From contig NC_091945.1 in NCBI RefSeq assembly GCF_041260155.1, positions 34,230,296-34,294,295 on the forward strand: 64,000 nt of DNA, in the 5' to 3' direction. Shown here in pieces: positions 1 to 11,218 of this stretch (position 1 is the stretch's first letter; each line of letters opens with the position of its first letter). Below the pieces are notes generated by a model. It was not told the DNA's origin and ran no database searches. It worked only from the letters and a program-made list of their open reading frames with translations. Source of the DNA: Ptychodera flava (taxonomy: Eukaryota; Hemichordata; Enteropneusta; Ptychoderidae). The translations under genes and the position numbers were made by a program.

Positions 1-345
1 AAACACAGGCCACCCGTACATTCCTCATGTACTCTCACCAATTTTTTTTTAATTCTACCAATATACATTATTACTGCAATGATGTGTGTACCGATCTGAA
101 CGGTTAGTTTGTCACATATTGTTAGCTGGTTTCAGTGAAAGCAAAGCCGTTTGCTACAGTTTGAAAACTTATCATGTAAATATATCAATGCTACTGTATC
201 GTGACAAATGACAGTCAAAAGTATCGTCGAATTGCTGATTATGGCGACAAGACAGTGTTCAAACACTTTCAAATATATTTTACATATAGTTCACGCATGC
301 AATATGTATTCTTCATATGTTCATCATTTGTTTTTATTTTTTCAG
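1..345 (+). other. Left-edge intron sequence of gene A
   Basis: No coding signal is seen. It ends in a pyrimidine-rich tract and TTCAG (341-345), the acceptor of the first visible Roc exon. An open frame runs through part of it, but it has no counterpart in the same intron of gene B, so it is read as intron. Confidence 0.6.
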
Positions 346-3300
346 AATTTGCTATCGACGGGCCAAGAAGTAAAACCCACGCCGTCAAGGCCGAAAAAAG
401 CCTTCTAGAGTCGGATATTAAAATCAAAACAAAACGAGGACGAGTGATGATTGTCGGCCAGTTTGGAGTCGGGAAAACGAGCCTTAAACGAAGTCTCTTC
501 AAAGAGGAGTTTAATCCTAGACACGATTCTACAAAAGGCATAGACTTGGTTCGATTTTCTATCGATATCTCGAACTTTTTTGAAGGTATGTGTCTTTCCA
601 TTTAATCTTCAAGATATCATTCCAATGGTAATCTTACCTGCATCACACAACATATTTCACCTAATGAGAAGTGTCATTCCACCGCTTGACGTGAAGTTAT
701 GTTCAATTTCAGTTGCTGACAAGACCAAAATTTCTCCAACGCAAATAGTCATGCGCAAGTTACTAGCAGATGAGATGCGAGAACTGTTGAGTCCAACGGA
801 GAAGATGCCAGAAAAGCCGATTTCAAACCACGATTCAAACGTGCCTGTGAAATCGGAACATGATGTCCCTTTACGTCAAATCAAACATGATGATGAAGAA
901 TACCCTAATGTCGATGATGACGTCTTCCAAGATGAGAATAATGGCGACGATCTGGGGTCACTCGATTTGTTGTCACAGTTGCTATTCGAAGACGAGGATG
1001 AACTAAAACTTCTTGAAAACTTAAACGTCAATCAGATTGGAATGGACATGGAGTCGTTCTGTGATTTCGGTTTATGGGATTTTGCAGGACAAAGTGTCTA
1101 CTATACAACTCACCAGGTAATTCTCTAGGATCGTCTACATATTACGCATGGATAACATATTACTGTTGATGCAGCCTCAATTTGTCATCTAAAAACAAAC
1201 TCCTTTTGTAAAGTAGATTTCATCATGATATTGTAAACTGCATTATAAATTCGATTTCTATGCCCGAAGAGTGAATCTACCTCTTATTATCTCCCTCTGA
1301 CAATCAGCGAAGGAATTACAGTTAGTATTCTTCAGTTTCTATCATCGATGGCGTCATTTGTAATGTTTACGGTTTTGTTCACTTCCAGTGGACATGCAGG
1401 AAATGTCGTATTCAGCCTACACTCTGATCGAAATGACTTTGTCAAGTTGTGGCTAATTTACATTCATTCAACAATTTAATACATATTCAATGAAAACGTG
1501 ATTAATAAATACATTTCTTTATAAGGTGTTCCTGGATAACAAGTCGATATTCATCCTAGTTGCGGATGCGTCACGTGATCTGGACGAAGAGTGTCCAATG
1601 GACGAGTGTGAATCTAGGGGTGAACGCCAATGCTGGAAAAAGAAAATGAAATATAAAGGTGACAAATCGCTGTATTTCCCACTTTTAATGTTTAGTTCAA
1701 TTTATATTAGATTCGTTTTCATGTCAATCTAACGACTTACGAGTGTCAGCAACGACGGTTCCTATGTGTTCAGTGAATAATAGTACTTGGCAATACGGTA
1801 GTTGCGAAAGGTATAATGGATCAAATCGGAGCTGAAAAAACAACGCGGTTACACAGTTTTCAACGACAGTTGTCACGACACGATAGTTGATGCCATCAGT
1901 ATTTTGTTTGCATCCATTACATCTCAGAGAAACAACGTGCTGAGATTCTCTACCCACTCACTGCTTGAGGCTGTCAGTCATTGGTAAAGTTAACCTAGGG
2001 TAATTTACAAAGGAACAACAAACATGCACTCTTGTAGAACGATAGATCTTTCAAAATTCTATGTTCCGTTCTTTTATACTGAAAGGAACATAACGAAAAA
2101 ACACTTCTATTATTTATTCTAAATTACAGATTACCTGACATTTTGGTTGAATTCAATACACACATGCAGTAAGAGATCAACGGAGACCATCGTAATTGAT
2201 GACCAAGAATATACGACTCCTCTCATAATATTGGTTGCCACAAAGAAGGACAAATTAAACAAAGATCAACAGGTTAGTTTATCTTCAGATACAGTCACAG
2301 TGATGGAACCACAATCTCTATGCCTATAATTGCAATGATCTGTAACTTCGTAATTTTTAGACATTTCACACTTTCGGTTACAAAAATGACAGGACTACTC
2401 TCTTTAAAACTTGAATACATCCACGAAAGATATGCAATACTGTCATCATCGTTCCCTGTCACGTGTCTGTCAGCGGAGAGCTATATACAATTGTGTAGTA
2501 CCTATCGGATAACGGTACTAGCATGAAATGCACACCACACGTCACACACTTGTGTCACCACGTACACATCTTTATAGTGTTGTACACAGACCTGTGTGAC
2601 AGCACTGTAAAATTCAATGCCATCTTTGCTGACATTGACAAGGAAAACAGGTTTGTGAAAGGGCTACGCATCACAGAGCTAAGATTTTTTCTGTGTGATA
2701 ATATCACGCCACCAAGAAAGCATGAAGGATTATTTCTGACCAAACATTTGACTGCCGTTAATGGTTATTCTTTGACTGAGTTTTGGTGTCGCTGTCTGAC
2801 AGAGAGAAATTGAGGTTACAGAGTTTGTAAAAATTGTGTAACTGTTACGGCATCTTTTTACTCTCACAGGATGAATTTGTCCAAGAGATGAGGTTGTATC
2901 TAGCTGAGGAATGTGAAGAGGCCTTCGACGCCCATGTATTCCAGGAAACCTTCATTATTGACAACAGCAAAAGTGGAACAGATGAAGAGGATCCTGAAAT
3001 CCAGCGATTGAGAGAATGTTTAAAAGTGATCGCCGATGCACCAATATTCACAACAGATGTTCCCGTGAAATGGTTACGGTTAGAACTTGTCCTGAAGGCG
3101 CTGAAAGATCTAAACAAACACGTCGTTAGCATTTCCTTCTTCAACCACTACGCAACAAAACTTGGAATTACTGAAAAAGAAACATCAGAAATCTTGAAAT
3201 ATTTCCATGCAATCGGCATCGTCTATTTCTTTGAAGATTTGCTCGTTTTGGAAGCGAAATGGCTGACTGGCATTCTAAGTAGAGTGATATTGATGAAGCT

Positions 3301-6300
3301 GGGCGATTTTCCGATTAAACATCCAAAGAAGAAGGTGGAGCGTTTCCTTATAAACCTTAGAAGATACGGCATCTTGCATGATGAACTGTTGGATTTTATT
3401 TTGGATGAACGAAAACGAATCAAAAGCGCAAAATCCGACATGATCGAAGGCAGTCTTACGGGCATCTCACAAATTTGTTATCTTCAAAAAAGATGCACGG
3501 CACAGAAGGAGAAAAACAAAGCAGTTGAAAACAATCTTGCGTATGATGCTCGCCAGTCTGTTCAAGAAATCACTTCTGTATCAAACGAGGAAGCGATGTG
3601 TGCAGACAGCGGTGATTCGAGAACCACTAAGGGACGACAAAGAGTTGTTGAACTTCTGAAGCAGTTTGATCTTGTTTATCCTTTGAACCGTGCTGCCGTG
3701 TCGAAATCTTACATCGTACCTTCCTTACTTCAACTTGACAGATTAGAAGTGCTTCCTCTCGGAGAAGAGAAGAGTTACCACACCCTGCCTTTGTATTACC
3801 ATTTCTCAGGTGGTTTTCTTCCAGAAGGGTTTTACTATCGACTTGTCGTTCGCTGTTTGGAAAATTGGCGCGAAGAGATCGACGAAACCACTCTCAGGAA
3901 AAACCTGAAATATCACCATGCTCGCATTCCCGTCAGTAAGCGACACAGAATGACACTGACAAAGATTGGCTCGGACGTTGTCATGGTGATGTGGTATTCC
4001 ACAACGGAGCGAACATTTAAACCTCTTCATCCAAAACCAGACCCAGCGAAGTGCAGAGATGCTAGAATATTTGTGGAAAGCGCCATGAATGATATCATCG
4101 AAACGTGGATGCCGTCGTTAAGGTACTACAGTTTTAACACTGCGCATGCGCCGGTAAAATGTATCGCATACACAGTGATAAACAAAACATCATGAGACTA
4201 TTCCACTATTAATCTTAATACTCAAATATCACTTTATATTTGTCTGTTTCATTGAAATATGCTACCCTGCAGAATACCAATATTCGCATTCTAGGGTAAC
4301 GGAGGTACAATTAGTCGCGTCGGAGGACTGGTCAATGAAAAGACTTCACAGAGCGTTAATTTTTCAAACATTTTATGCAGGTGAGCCGTGTTGATTTTTG
4401 AAAAGCAAATCACACGAAGGTTGGCTAATAAAAATGTGTATAATTTCGGGGTGTATAGAATGCACGCTGTGCACAATCTGAGAAAAAAATTGTCAAATTT
4501 TGGTACGAATGTAAGCATCCCGACCACAGGTACGAAGATTTAATAGTCAAACTCTTCCTAGGTCACACCACACAAGTGTTGGTGGCACCTTCGTGGATGC
4601 GTTCATGTAAATATGAGCTAAACGCAGTAGCCTGTTTTCTAAAATTCCATTCTGAGCCATAGACGTGTGTATATACGCCTAAGAAGAACACTTCTCAGGC
4701 GAATATACACACGTGTAAGGGGCGCGTATGCGCAGAGCGGAATTATAGAAAATTGGCGACTCAGTATGTATTGATAAACCTAGCATGTAATAAAATTTAT
4801 TTTGTTAGATATGATGCCAAAGTTAGATGCAGCTGTGAAGGTCACAAGAAAAAATACCAAGACTCTGACTGTGAGAAATGGATCGGTGATAATGATTTCG
4901 TCTACCACGATGTCAAAGTAGAACCACCGTACCAAGTCAAGAAGTGTCAATCGGTTCCTGAAATGAATCTGACGAAAGGTATCGAACAAACCAGAAAGTA
5001 CGTCGGACCCAACAGAGTTCAATGTACAGAGATGCCCTGTATGATGGATTTACAGCCAGTAAAGACTTGGTTTGGTGAGTGAAACATGGGAATTGGGTAA
5101 ACTCAAATTTGTGCTTGTTAGTGTAACATTTACAAGCAGATATCAAAAAGAAATACATTGATTGAGCTTGGGTAAGTGGAGGTGAATTGAGTTTGCTTCG
5201 TGCACACCTGAGATATCAGAGGTCGTTGACACTCACAAAATAAATACAGCAACAAGTTAGAGTGTAAGTCACAAAAATACCACATATTGCGGAGCAAAAA
5301 GCTCTGATTTTTCTCAGGTTGCAATGTCTGCCAATTTTTTATATTCTCAGGCCCATTAGCGACGCACACTGTTATACTGGTGAGAATCTCAGGATAGAGT
5401 AACTAGGCAATTAGCTGAATTTGCACTATTCTATGGCCATGTTACTGTAATTTTCTTTTTTGATTATTAAGAAACACCATGCTAGCGATACTGACAACAA
5501 AATAAGAATTGCGTTTTTCGCCTACAGGATTCGTAACTGTATATCATTTCACCGATATTGACAACACTATGACCTCGACTTTTGTGTTCAGTTGTTTCAA
5601 AGCTAAAATATACCGTACCTCGTCTCCTGACGAGAAACGGAAAATCGTGTAACAATTTGTTTAGAGTAATTGTCATATCACATCCTATATTCAGGTGTTT
5701 CCAGCTCTGTCAGACTGGCATTGAAAGATTTTACTGAAAGGATGCCAAAGTTAGGTGTAAGTATTGAACATTTTCATTTAAAGATCTGCATGATTTGGAT
5801 TCTCAACTTCTCAGTGTGTTTCGTTTGCTAATAATCTTAAACTGTGAAGTGTGAAAGATTGGCATGACAAATGAACATTGTATTATTTAATTGCATTTAA
5901 AATGCGGCGACCTAATCTTATTTGATCTGATAGGTTTTATTCGTTTTATATTTCCCTGTAGGTGGTTGCCATGTCGTGTGTAGTCATCGTCTTCTTCTGG
6001 TTGTTTGTTCTGGCAATAGAGTCAGTCTTGATTGAGTGCGAACCGATTTCATCTTCGACGGGTATTGCTATGTTGGTCCAGTGCATCGCGATATTTCTCA
6101 TTCTCATCTGTGCATTCTCATTGGCTACTTGGCTGTGTATATTTTACAGCAGGAATGATGATGAATACCGAACTGTGAGGGCGCTCTTCCTTGTTGTGCT
6201 ATCCATGATGTTCATTTACATGTCTACCTTCGCGAAAGAGGTCAGTCAGTGTTGTCAATAGAAACTTATATCTGTGTCTTTAGACCGTTATTCAAACAGA

Positions 6301-6912
6301 TGAACACAAATTTGACACATGTATTTGACAAATATGGACAAATCTGAAGCTGCGAAGTTTCAACGATTTGAACAAGATAGACAGTTATATTTCATCCTTT
6401 CATCCATCGTCCTAGTCCTTAACGTTTTTTGGGGGTTTGAAATTGTGACTCACCTCACTATACGAATTTTATTTCTTGAAATGTAGTAAATGAAATGAAA
6501 AGCGACCCATGCGGGACTTGAACCCATCACCGAATACATTTCGGATGCTCTACCAACATGCTTTGCATGTCATTCATGACGTTTGTCATGAATGACATGC
6601 ATTGCATAACGCAATTCGATTTTGTAATCGTTTTCTCCTCATTACTTTCTTTTTCTTTTAATGTCGCTCATCTTGTGTCACAGCTGCCTGTTTGTTCAAC
6701 TTTACAAATGTCTGACGGCTGCTGCGATAAATGAAACCCATTAGATTACGATTTATCCTGACTTCACACTGTAATTTTGGTTTTAAAAACAACAATGATG
6801 TTACACTTTTCACCGTTTTTGTTTTCTTGTTTTCTTACAGATCTCAAAGATGACAGAGGACTGTCCGCACCCAGAGATAAATGACGTGCCCAGCAATCAA
6901 ACCGTGACCTAG
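346..6912 (+). CDS. ROCO-family GTPase with C-terminal membrane helices (gene A, 5' truncated by window edge)
   Basis: Nine exons read in one continuous frame: 346-585, 713-1116, 1526-1658, 2130-2272, 2870-4122, 4809-5074, 5695-5756, 5962-6240, 6841-6912 (stop TAG), about 950 residues. All joins are GT-AG and phases agree. The Roc GTPase shows a P-loop GQFGVGKTS (455-481), a switch-I-like STKG, the Roc DxxGQ motif as DFAGQ (1078-1092) and a TKKD G4 motif (about 2240-2252). An acidic insert of about 110 residues separates G2 and G3. The 1253-nt exon encodes the COR region (KWLRLELVL, a YIVPSLL-type stretch). It is followed by a linker with a CSCEGH motif, then three hydrophobic segments in exon 5962-6240 and a short polar tail. 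The first exon starts in phase 1, so upstream coding exons must exist off the left edge; by analogy with gene B they may encode a DED. Family knowledge: Roc-COR is a GTP-regulated dimerising unit. Membrane anchoring is inference. Confidence 0.85.
5962..6240 (+). other. Exon encoding three predicted transmembrane helices (gene A)
   Basis: This 279-nt, phase 0/0 exon encodes three hydrophobic runs of about 20 residues. The first starts VVAMSCVVIVFFWLFVLAIE, the second is around GIAMLVQCIAIFLILICAFS, and the third is around VRALFLVVLSMMFIYMSTF. A short charged loop with SRNDDEYRTVRALF separates helices 2 and 3. Gene B has an exon of exactly the same length with the same helix pattern (52084-52362), so the membrane region is under selection and is not a frame artefact. 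Topology is not resolved here. Confidence 0.75.
6499..6550 (-). repeat. tRNA-like fragment (probable tRNA-derived SINE or tRNA pseudogene)
   Basis: On the minus strand this reads like the 3' two thirds of a tRNA: TTGGTAGAGCAT D-arm-like sequence, a CCGA/TCGG anticodon-like stem, and a good B-box GGGTTCAAGTCCC with a following acceptor-like tail. The 5' acceptor strand is missing; in its place is a 16-bp perfect hairpin. It lies in the last intron of gene A and is not a functional tRNA. Confidence 0.5.
6565..6600. repeat. Perfect 16-bp inverted repeat with 4-nt loop
   Basis: Arms GCATGTCATTCATGAC and GTCATGAATGACATGC flank GTTT exactly. It adjoins the tRNA-like fragment in the last intron of gene A. 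Confidence 0.85.
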
Positions 6913-7173
6913 GCTTTTTGTTCCCTTGGTTGTGTTTGTTCATCGGTGATATTACACAGACAACGTGCGTTTCATTCCATAGACGTTACGGATAACGCAT
7001 TTCGTAAACGTTTGTAAAATAATCGGGTTTAACGATTTGTATAATGTGGTTCAAAGTTGTGAAGAATTTAATATCAATCTCAAATGGATTAAACAGTGTT
7101 TTAGATGTTAGCTGGTGGGCTACACAATTGGGTTTATACGAGTGAGTCACATTATTATTATTCGTCTTTTTAA

Positions 7174-7523
7174 GGTAGAACGCACCTCGGGGACAGACAT
7201 TCGGACTCTCAAACTTTTACAATTCTCTTCTGATATACCACATGTGGGGGTTCATTTTAAAGCTCTCGGTGAAAGAAAACTTTTCACCGACTTAGTTTTT
7301 CGAAATTCGAAAATTTTATTTTTCTCCATAGAGTTAACACAGGGATGGCGGCCATTTTGAATTTCTAATATCGTTAAATCTTGGGTAATTTGTTTCTCTA
7401 GTACCAAAATTTGCACGGTGACCCCCTATTTTATTCTTGATTTTGAAAGAGAATGATTGAAAGATTCCTTGAGGAAAGTTAGAGCAAAAGTTTAAGTCTT
7501 TCACTTTCGAGGTGCATACTACC
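7174..7523. mobile_element. MITE, family 1 (TTAA-flanked, terminal GGTAG...CTACC)
   Basis: Termini GGTAGAACGCACCTCG and the reverse of CTACC with CGAGGTGCATA are inverted, and each is flanked by TTAA (7170-7173, 7524-7527). A TTAA target is typical of piggyBac-type elements. No transposase is seen. Related copies lie at 44410-44749 and 52647-52952, with a degraded one near 15.44-15.74 kb. It lies just downstream of the gene A stop codon. Confidence 0.75.
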
Positions 7524-7527
7524 TTAA

Positions 7528-8410
7528 GCGATGACAGCAAATAGTTATATACAGCTACTACTACAATTTCAACAATATATATGAAACTGTTGCTTGATAG
7601 TTAACGCCAAGTAGACTGTGAGACGAAATGTCTTTTTCTTTCCGCAATGAGACCGTGAAATGGACTTGACAATCATGCATTAATGTATATTGTCATTCAT
7701 TAACAACCATTGAAAATAGACAATGGCACCAAATTACAGAGTGTTATCACGTTGTGCTGAAGTTGGGCATGCACACCTCAATGATCAATTTCAATTAGAA
7801 AAGAGTGCTTTTATTGTGTTTCAGTGCAACTGTGTGCCTTGTGATTATCAGTGAAATGTTTGCCTTCGTTCAAAGCAGTTTTATTTCAATATTTATGATA
7901 ATTACCAGGATCTGAATGTTATGAGTTCATTGGTCGTAGGTGACAGTGTTGTTACAGTTGAATTGTGTGCAATATTTGTACTCAACGATGGCTTTAAATT
8001 GCTGACTATCATGCCTTATAGCTCCATCGGCCGCAACTTCTAATGCATTTTCTTAGATTGGATTGTCAGTAAAATCATGTCGAAGTTCCTAGTATTAAAT
8101 TGTCTACATCTGTGTTACGTCCCATGTTGTTGTTGATTGAAATGTAGACCAGAATTCAAGAACAAAATTGCATGTTGTACACGATGTATAGTCTGCAAAG
8201 GTTTCTGGAAACTTCGGGATACTTCGGGAAAGAGGGATAGCGAAAATAATTAAAATATTGTCAAAAGTTACAGCTATTAATTTTTTTCTTTGAGAGGTTA
8301 GAAAGAGTTTGAATTATTTTCTCCTTCGCACAAAATATAGTGCTTCCTGGCGAGTTATGAACATCAATCGTTGATGCAACATGAGAATTTCATCAAAAGA
8401 AGCGGTCCTT
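7528..8410. other. Intergenic, between two convergent genes
   Basis: This is the tail-to-tail interval between gene A (plus) and the dehydrogenase (minus). It presumably holds both 3' UTRs. No conserved coding stretch, RNA gene or clear repeat is seen. Confidence 0.5.
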
Positions 8411-11151
8411 CTACTCAAGTTGCAAATCGCGGGCTGTAAGTCCGTACACCGCCTTCATCTCTGCACCTGCTGCAACCACGTTCACGGTACCATTAGTGTC
8501 TTCGTCCCGTATCAGTTTGACAACCATTTCCCCGACTTCCAGTGGCCTATCAGAAACAATTTGAAAATCATTTGCTGGAGTGTTAACGCTGTATTACAAC
8601 CCTTTTCAGAATTAGAGCGCGAAGCCACTGCAGTGAACTACAATAAAACTGCTTACACTAATTAGTTTCAGCTGTAGTCGTGGCCACTTTGGTGTTGAAC
8701 AAGGCTATTTGATAAAGACCAAAAAGTTTGCTTGTACAAAGGCAAACTAGCTCTGTCTGAGGCTCGAGTTGTAAATGAGAGTTTACGATTGGCACCCTGT
8801 GTTCAAGATTAAGATACAATGTAACATACCATGCACTGGTCCATGTACAAATCTTTTTATTTCAACTTCCCCAGACAAACTGTCTGCATGGGACATACAA
8901 TGTTGTCGACTTTGCCAGCTGGCTACAGCTGAAACTAAATAGTGTGAGCAGTTTTATTGCAGTTCACTGCAGTGGCTTCGCGCTCTAATTCTGAAAAGGG
9001 TTGTAGAACGAAAGCGGATTTAGTGAGCTTTATGAATTTCAGAGTGAAACGTTTGATTGAATAAAATGAAATCTGTACAGACAAAAAACAAGACAGGCAA
9101 ATGTACATCGATGAGTTTCTACTATTCAGGCTAGCTAATTTATCCCATTTCATCATGTTCATCACTATAAAGAATCACCTATGTCTATATAACACATGAA
9201 AACTCACCAACTTTTACATAAACATATAACAATTAAAGTCTACGGATACCAAGACCCAGAACAGTGCATTCCAACGGACTAAGTGATAGCGAACCCACAG
9301 GCATAGAAACGTAATTGCTCTGTCACGAAATGTGCCTGTTTGTTTGCAGATATGCCTGATTGTGTTCTCATATAATTTGTTCGTTCACGGTCATCAATCT
9401 GACCTTAAAGCCCCGATCCATTAGCTGCCTTGTTTTGCATATTTTCGATACAATGATTTGAAGTTATATGCATCTTATGTGAAAATGCTCACCAAAGTAT
9501 GACCACAGAACGTTTTTCAAACATCAGCGATGAACGTGCAACTTATATGTCAACTACATAATATTCGAATTGCTTATGCACAGAGCTTTCCAAGTTCGTC
9601 TGGTCCTTAAAACAAAAGAACCAAGTCGTTGACATCTGAGGCGTGGTCAATTATTGTTTTATATATTTGGCCTGGTTAAGGAAAACAGCGTGTTGTGATA
9701 AACGGTTCAGCATCTGTATGGCAGTCTGTCTCTAGCGGTGTTCCTCAGGGTTCAGTCCTCGGCCCAGTCCTTTTTCTAATTTACATAAATGACATTGAGG
9801 TGGGCATCAGTTCAAGAGTAAAGAAATTTGCAGATGACACCAAGCTATACAGAACTGTAAGCAAGAACGATGACATAAAGAGTTTGCAGCTAGATCTAGA
9901 TAAGCTACACAAGTGGTCATGTGACTGGCAAATGAAATTTAATATTAGCAAATGTAAAGTAATGCATCTCGGAAGTGGAAACACAAATCATATTTATAAC
10001 ATAAATAGTATTCCGTTGGAAAGCATCGACGAAGAGAAGGATCTTGGAGTTATCGTCCATAAAAGCCTGAAACCGTCACGGCAGTGTGTAGAAGCAGCTA
10101 AGAAGGCAAATAAAGTTCTGGGTATGATGAAGAGAACACTCTCATGCAAATTAAGACTGTATAAGCAACTAGTCAGACCAAGACTTGAATATTCAGTTCA
10201 GGCATGGTCACCTTGGCTAGTTAAAGACAGCAGTATTCTAGAACAAGTTCAACGCCGAGCAACAAAAATGATTCCACAACTCAACAATATGTCATATGAG
10301 CAACGGTTGCAGGTCTTAAAATTACCGTCTTAAAAGTCGCAGAGAGAGAGGTGACATGATCGAGATCTACAAAATAATAAATCACATCGACTCCTGTAAC
10401 ATATCAATGAAATTCAACACATCGTCAAGGAGCAGAGGCCACGCGTACAAACTGATAAAGCCAACTACAAGACTGGATATCAGGAAATTCTCATTTGCAC
10501 CACCAATCGTCAACTTTTGGAACAGCTTGCCAGACTGGGTGGTCAACGCAAACAGTGTTACAGTGGTTTGCTTTGAAGCATTGGCATTAGACGAACTAGA
10601 CATATTGTCTAAATCGAGGTGTTGCCAACACTGTCGGGTGCAATTAACAGCTAAGCAGTAACATGAGTTGATCATAAAAAATCAACTCTGCAAAAGTTGA
10701 AACATTGTCTAGCAGACGGTCAGACGTAGTCTAAACAACACCACCACATATGTCCAAGCACTGTCCAAGTCTTATCACTTGCTTCCAGGTGTAGTTGTTT
10801 TGACTACATCTGACCTGCTGCAAGACAATGTTTCAACTTTGGCAGAGTTGATTTCTCTGTGGTCGACTGGAATTACTGCTCAGCTGATAATTACACCTGA
10901 CAGTGTTGGCAACACCTCGATTTAGAATTATGCCAATGCTTCAAAGCAAACCACTGTAATTCATTCAAGAACATGTATGATCGCTACATGCACATAAAAT
11001 CTTGACTGTCACCAGCTTTTATTATGCCACAACAGAGGGATGTACCATTATCCAGCAAAGGATATCTATTCCCTAATCAAACTGAACTGAACTGAACTGA
11101 ACTGAACATATGTATCGTGGTCAATTATTGTTATATATATATATTATATAT

Positions 11152-11218
<67 letters not shown>

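Noticed and set aside
201..345. Upstream extension of the first Roc exon of gene A as coding sequence
   Set aside because: A clear acceptor at 341-345 and the same phase-1 acceptor at the equivalent place in gene B show that this is intron.
2320..2813. Open frames between Roc and COR exons of gene A
   Set aside because: Gene B joins the flanking exons directly (EQ to DDFVENM) in the same phase, and no counterpart of this stretch exists there.
6499..6550. Functional tRNA gene
   Set aside because: The 5' acceptor strand and part of the D arm are missing, and stems do not close.
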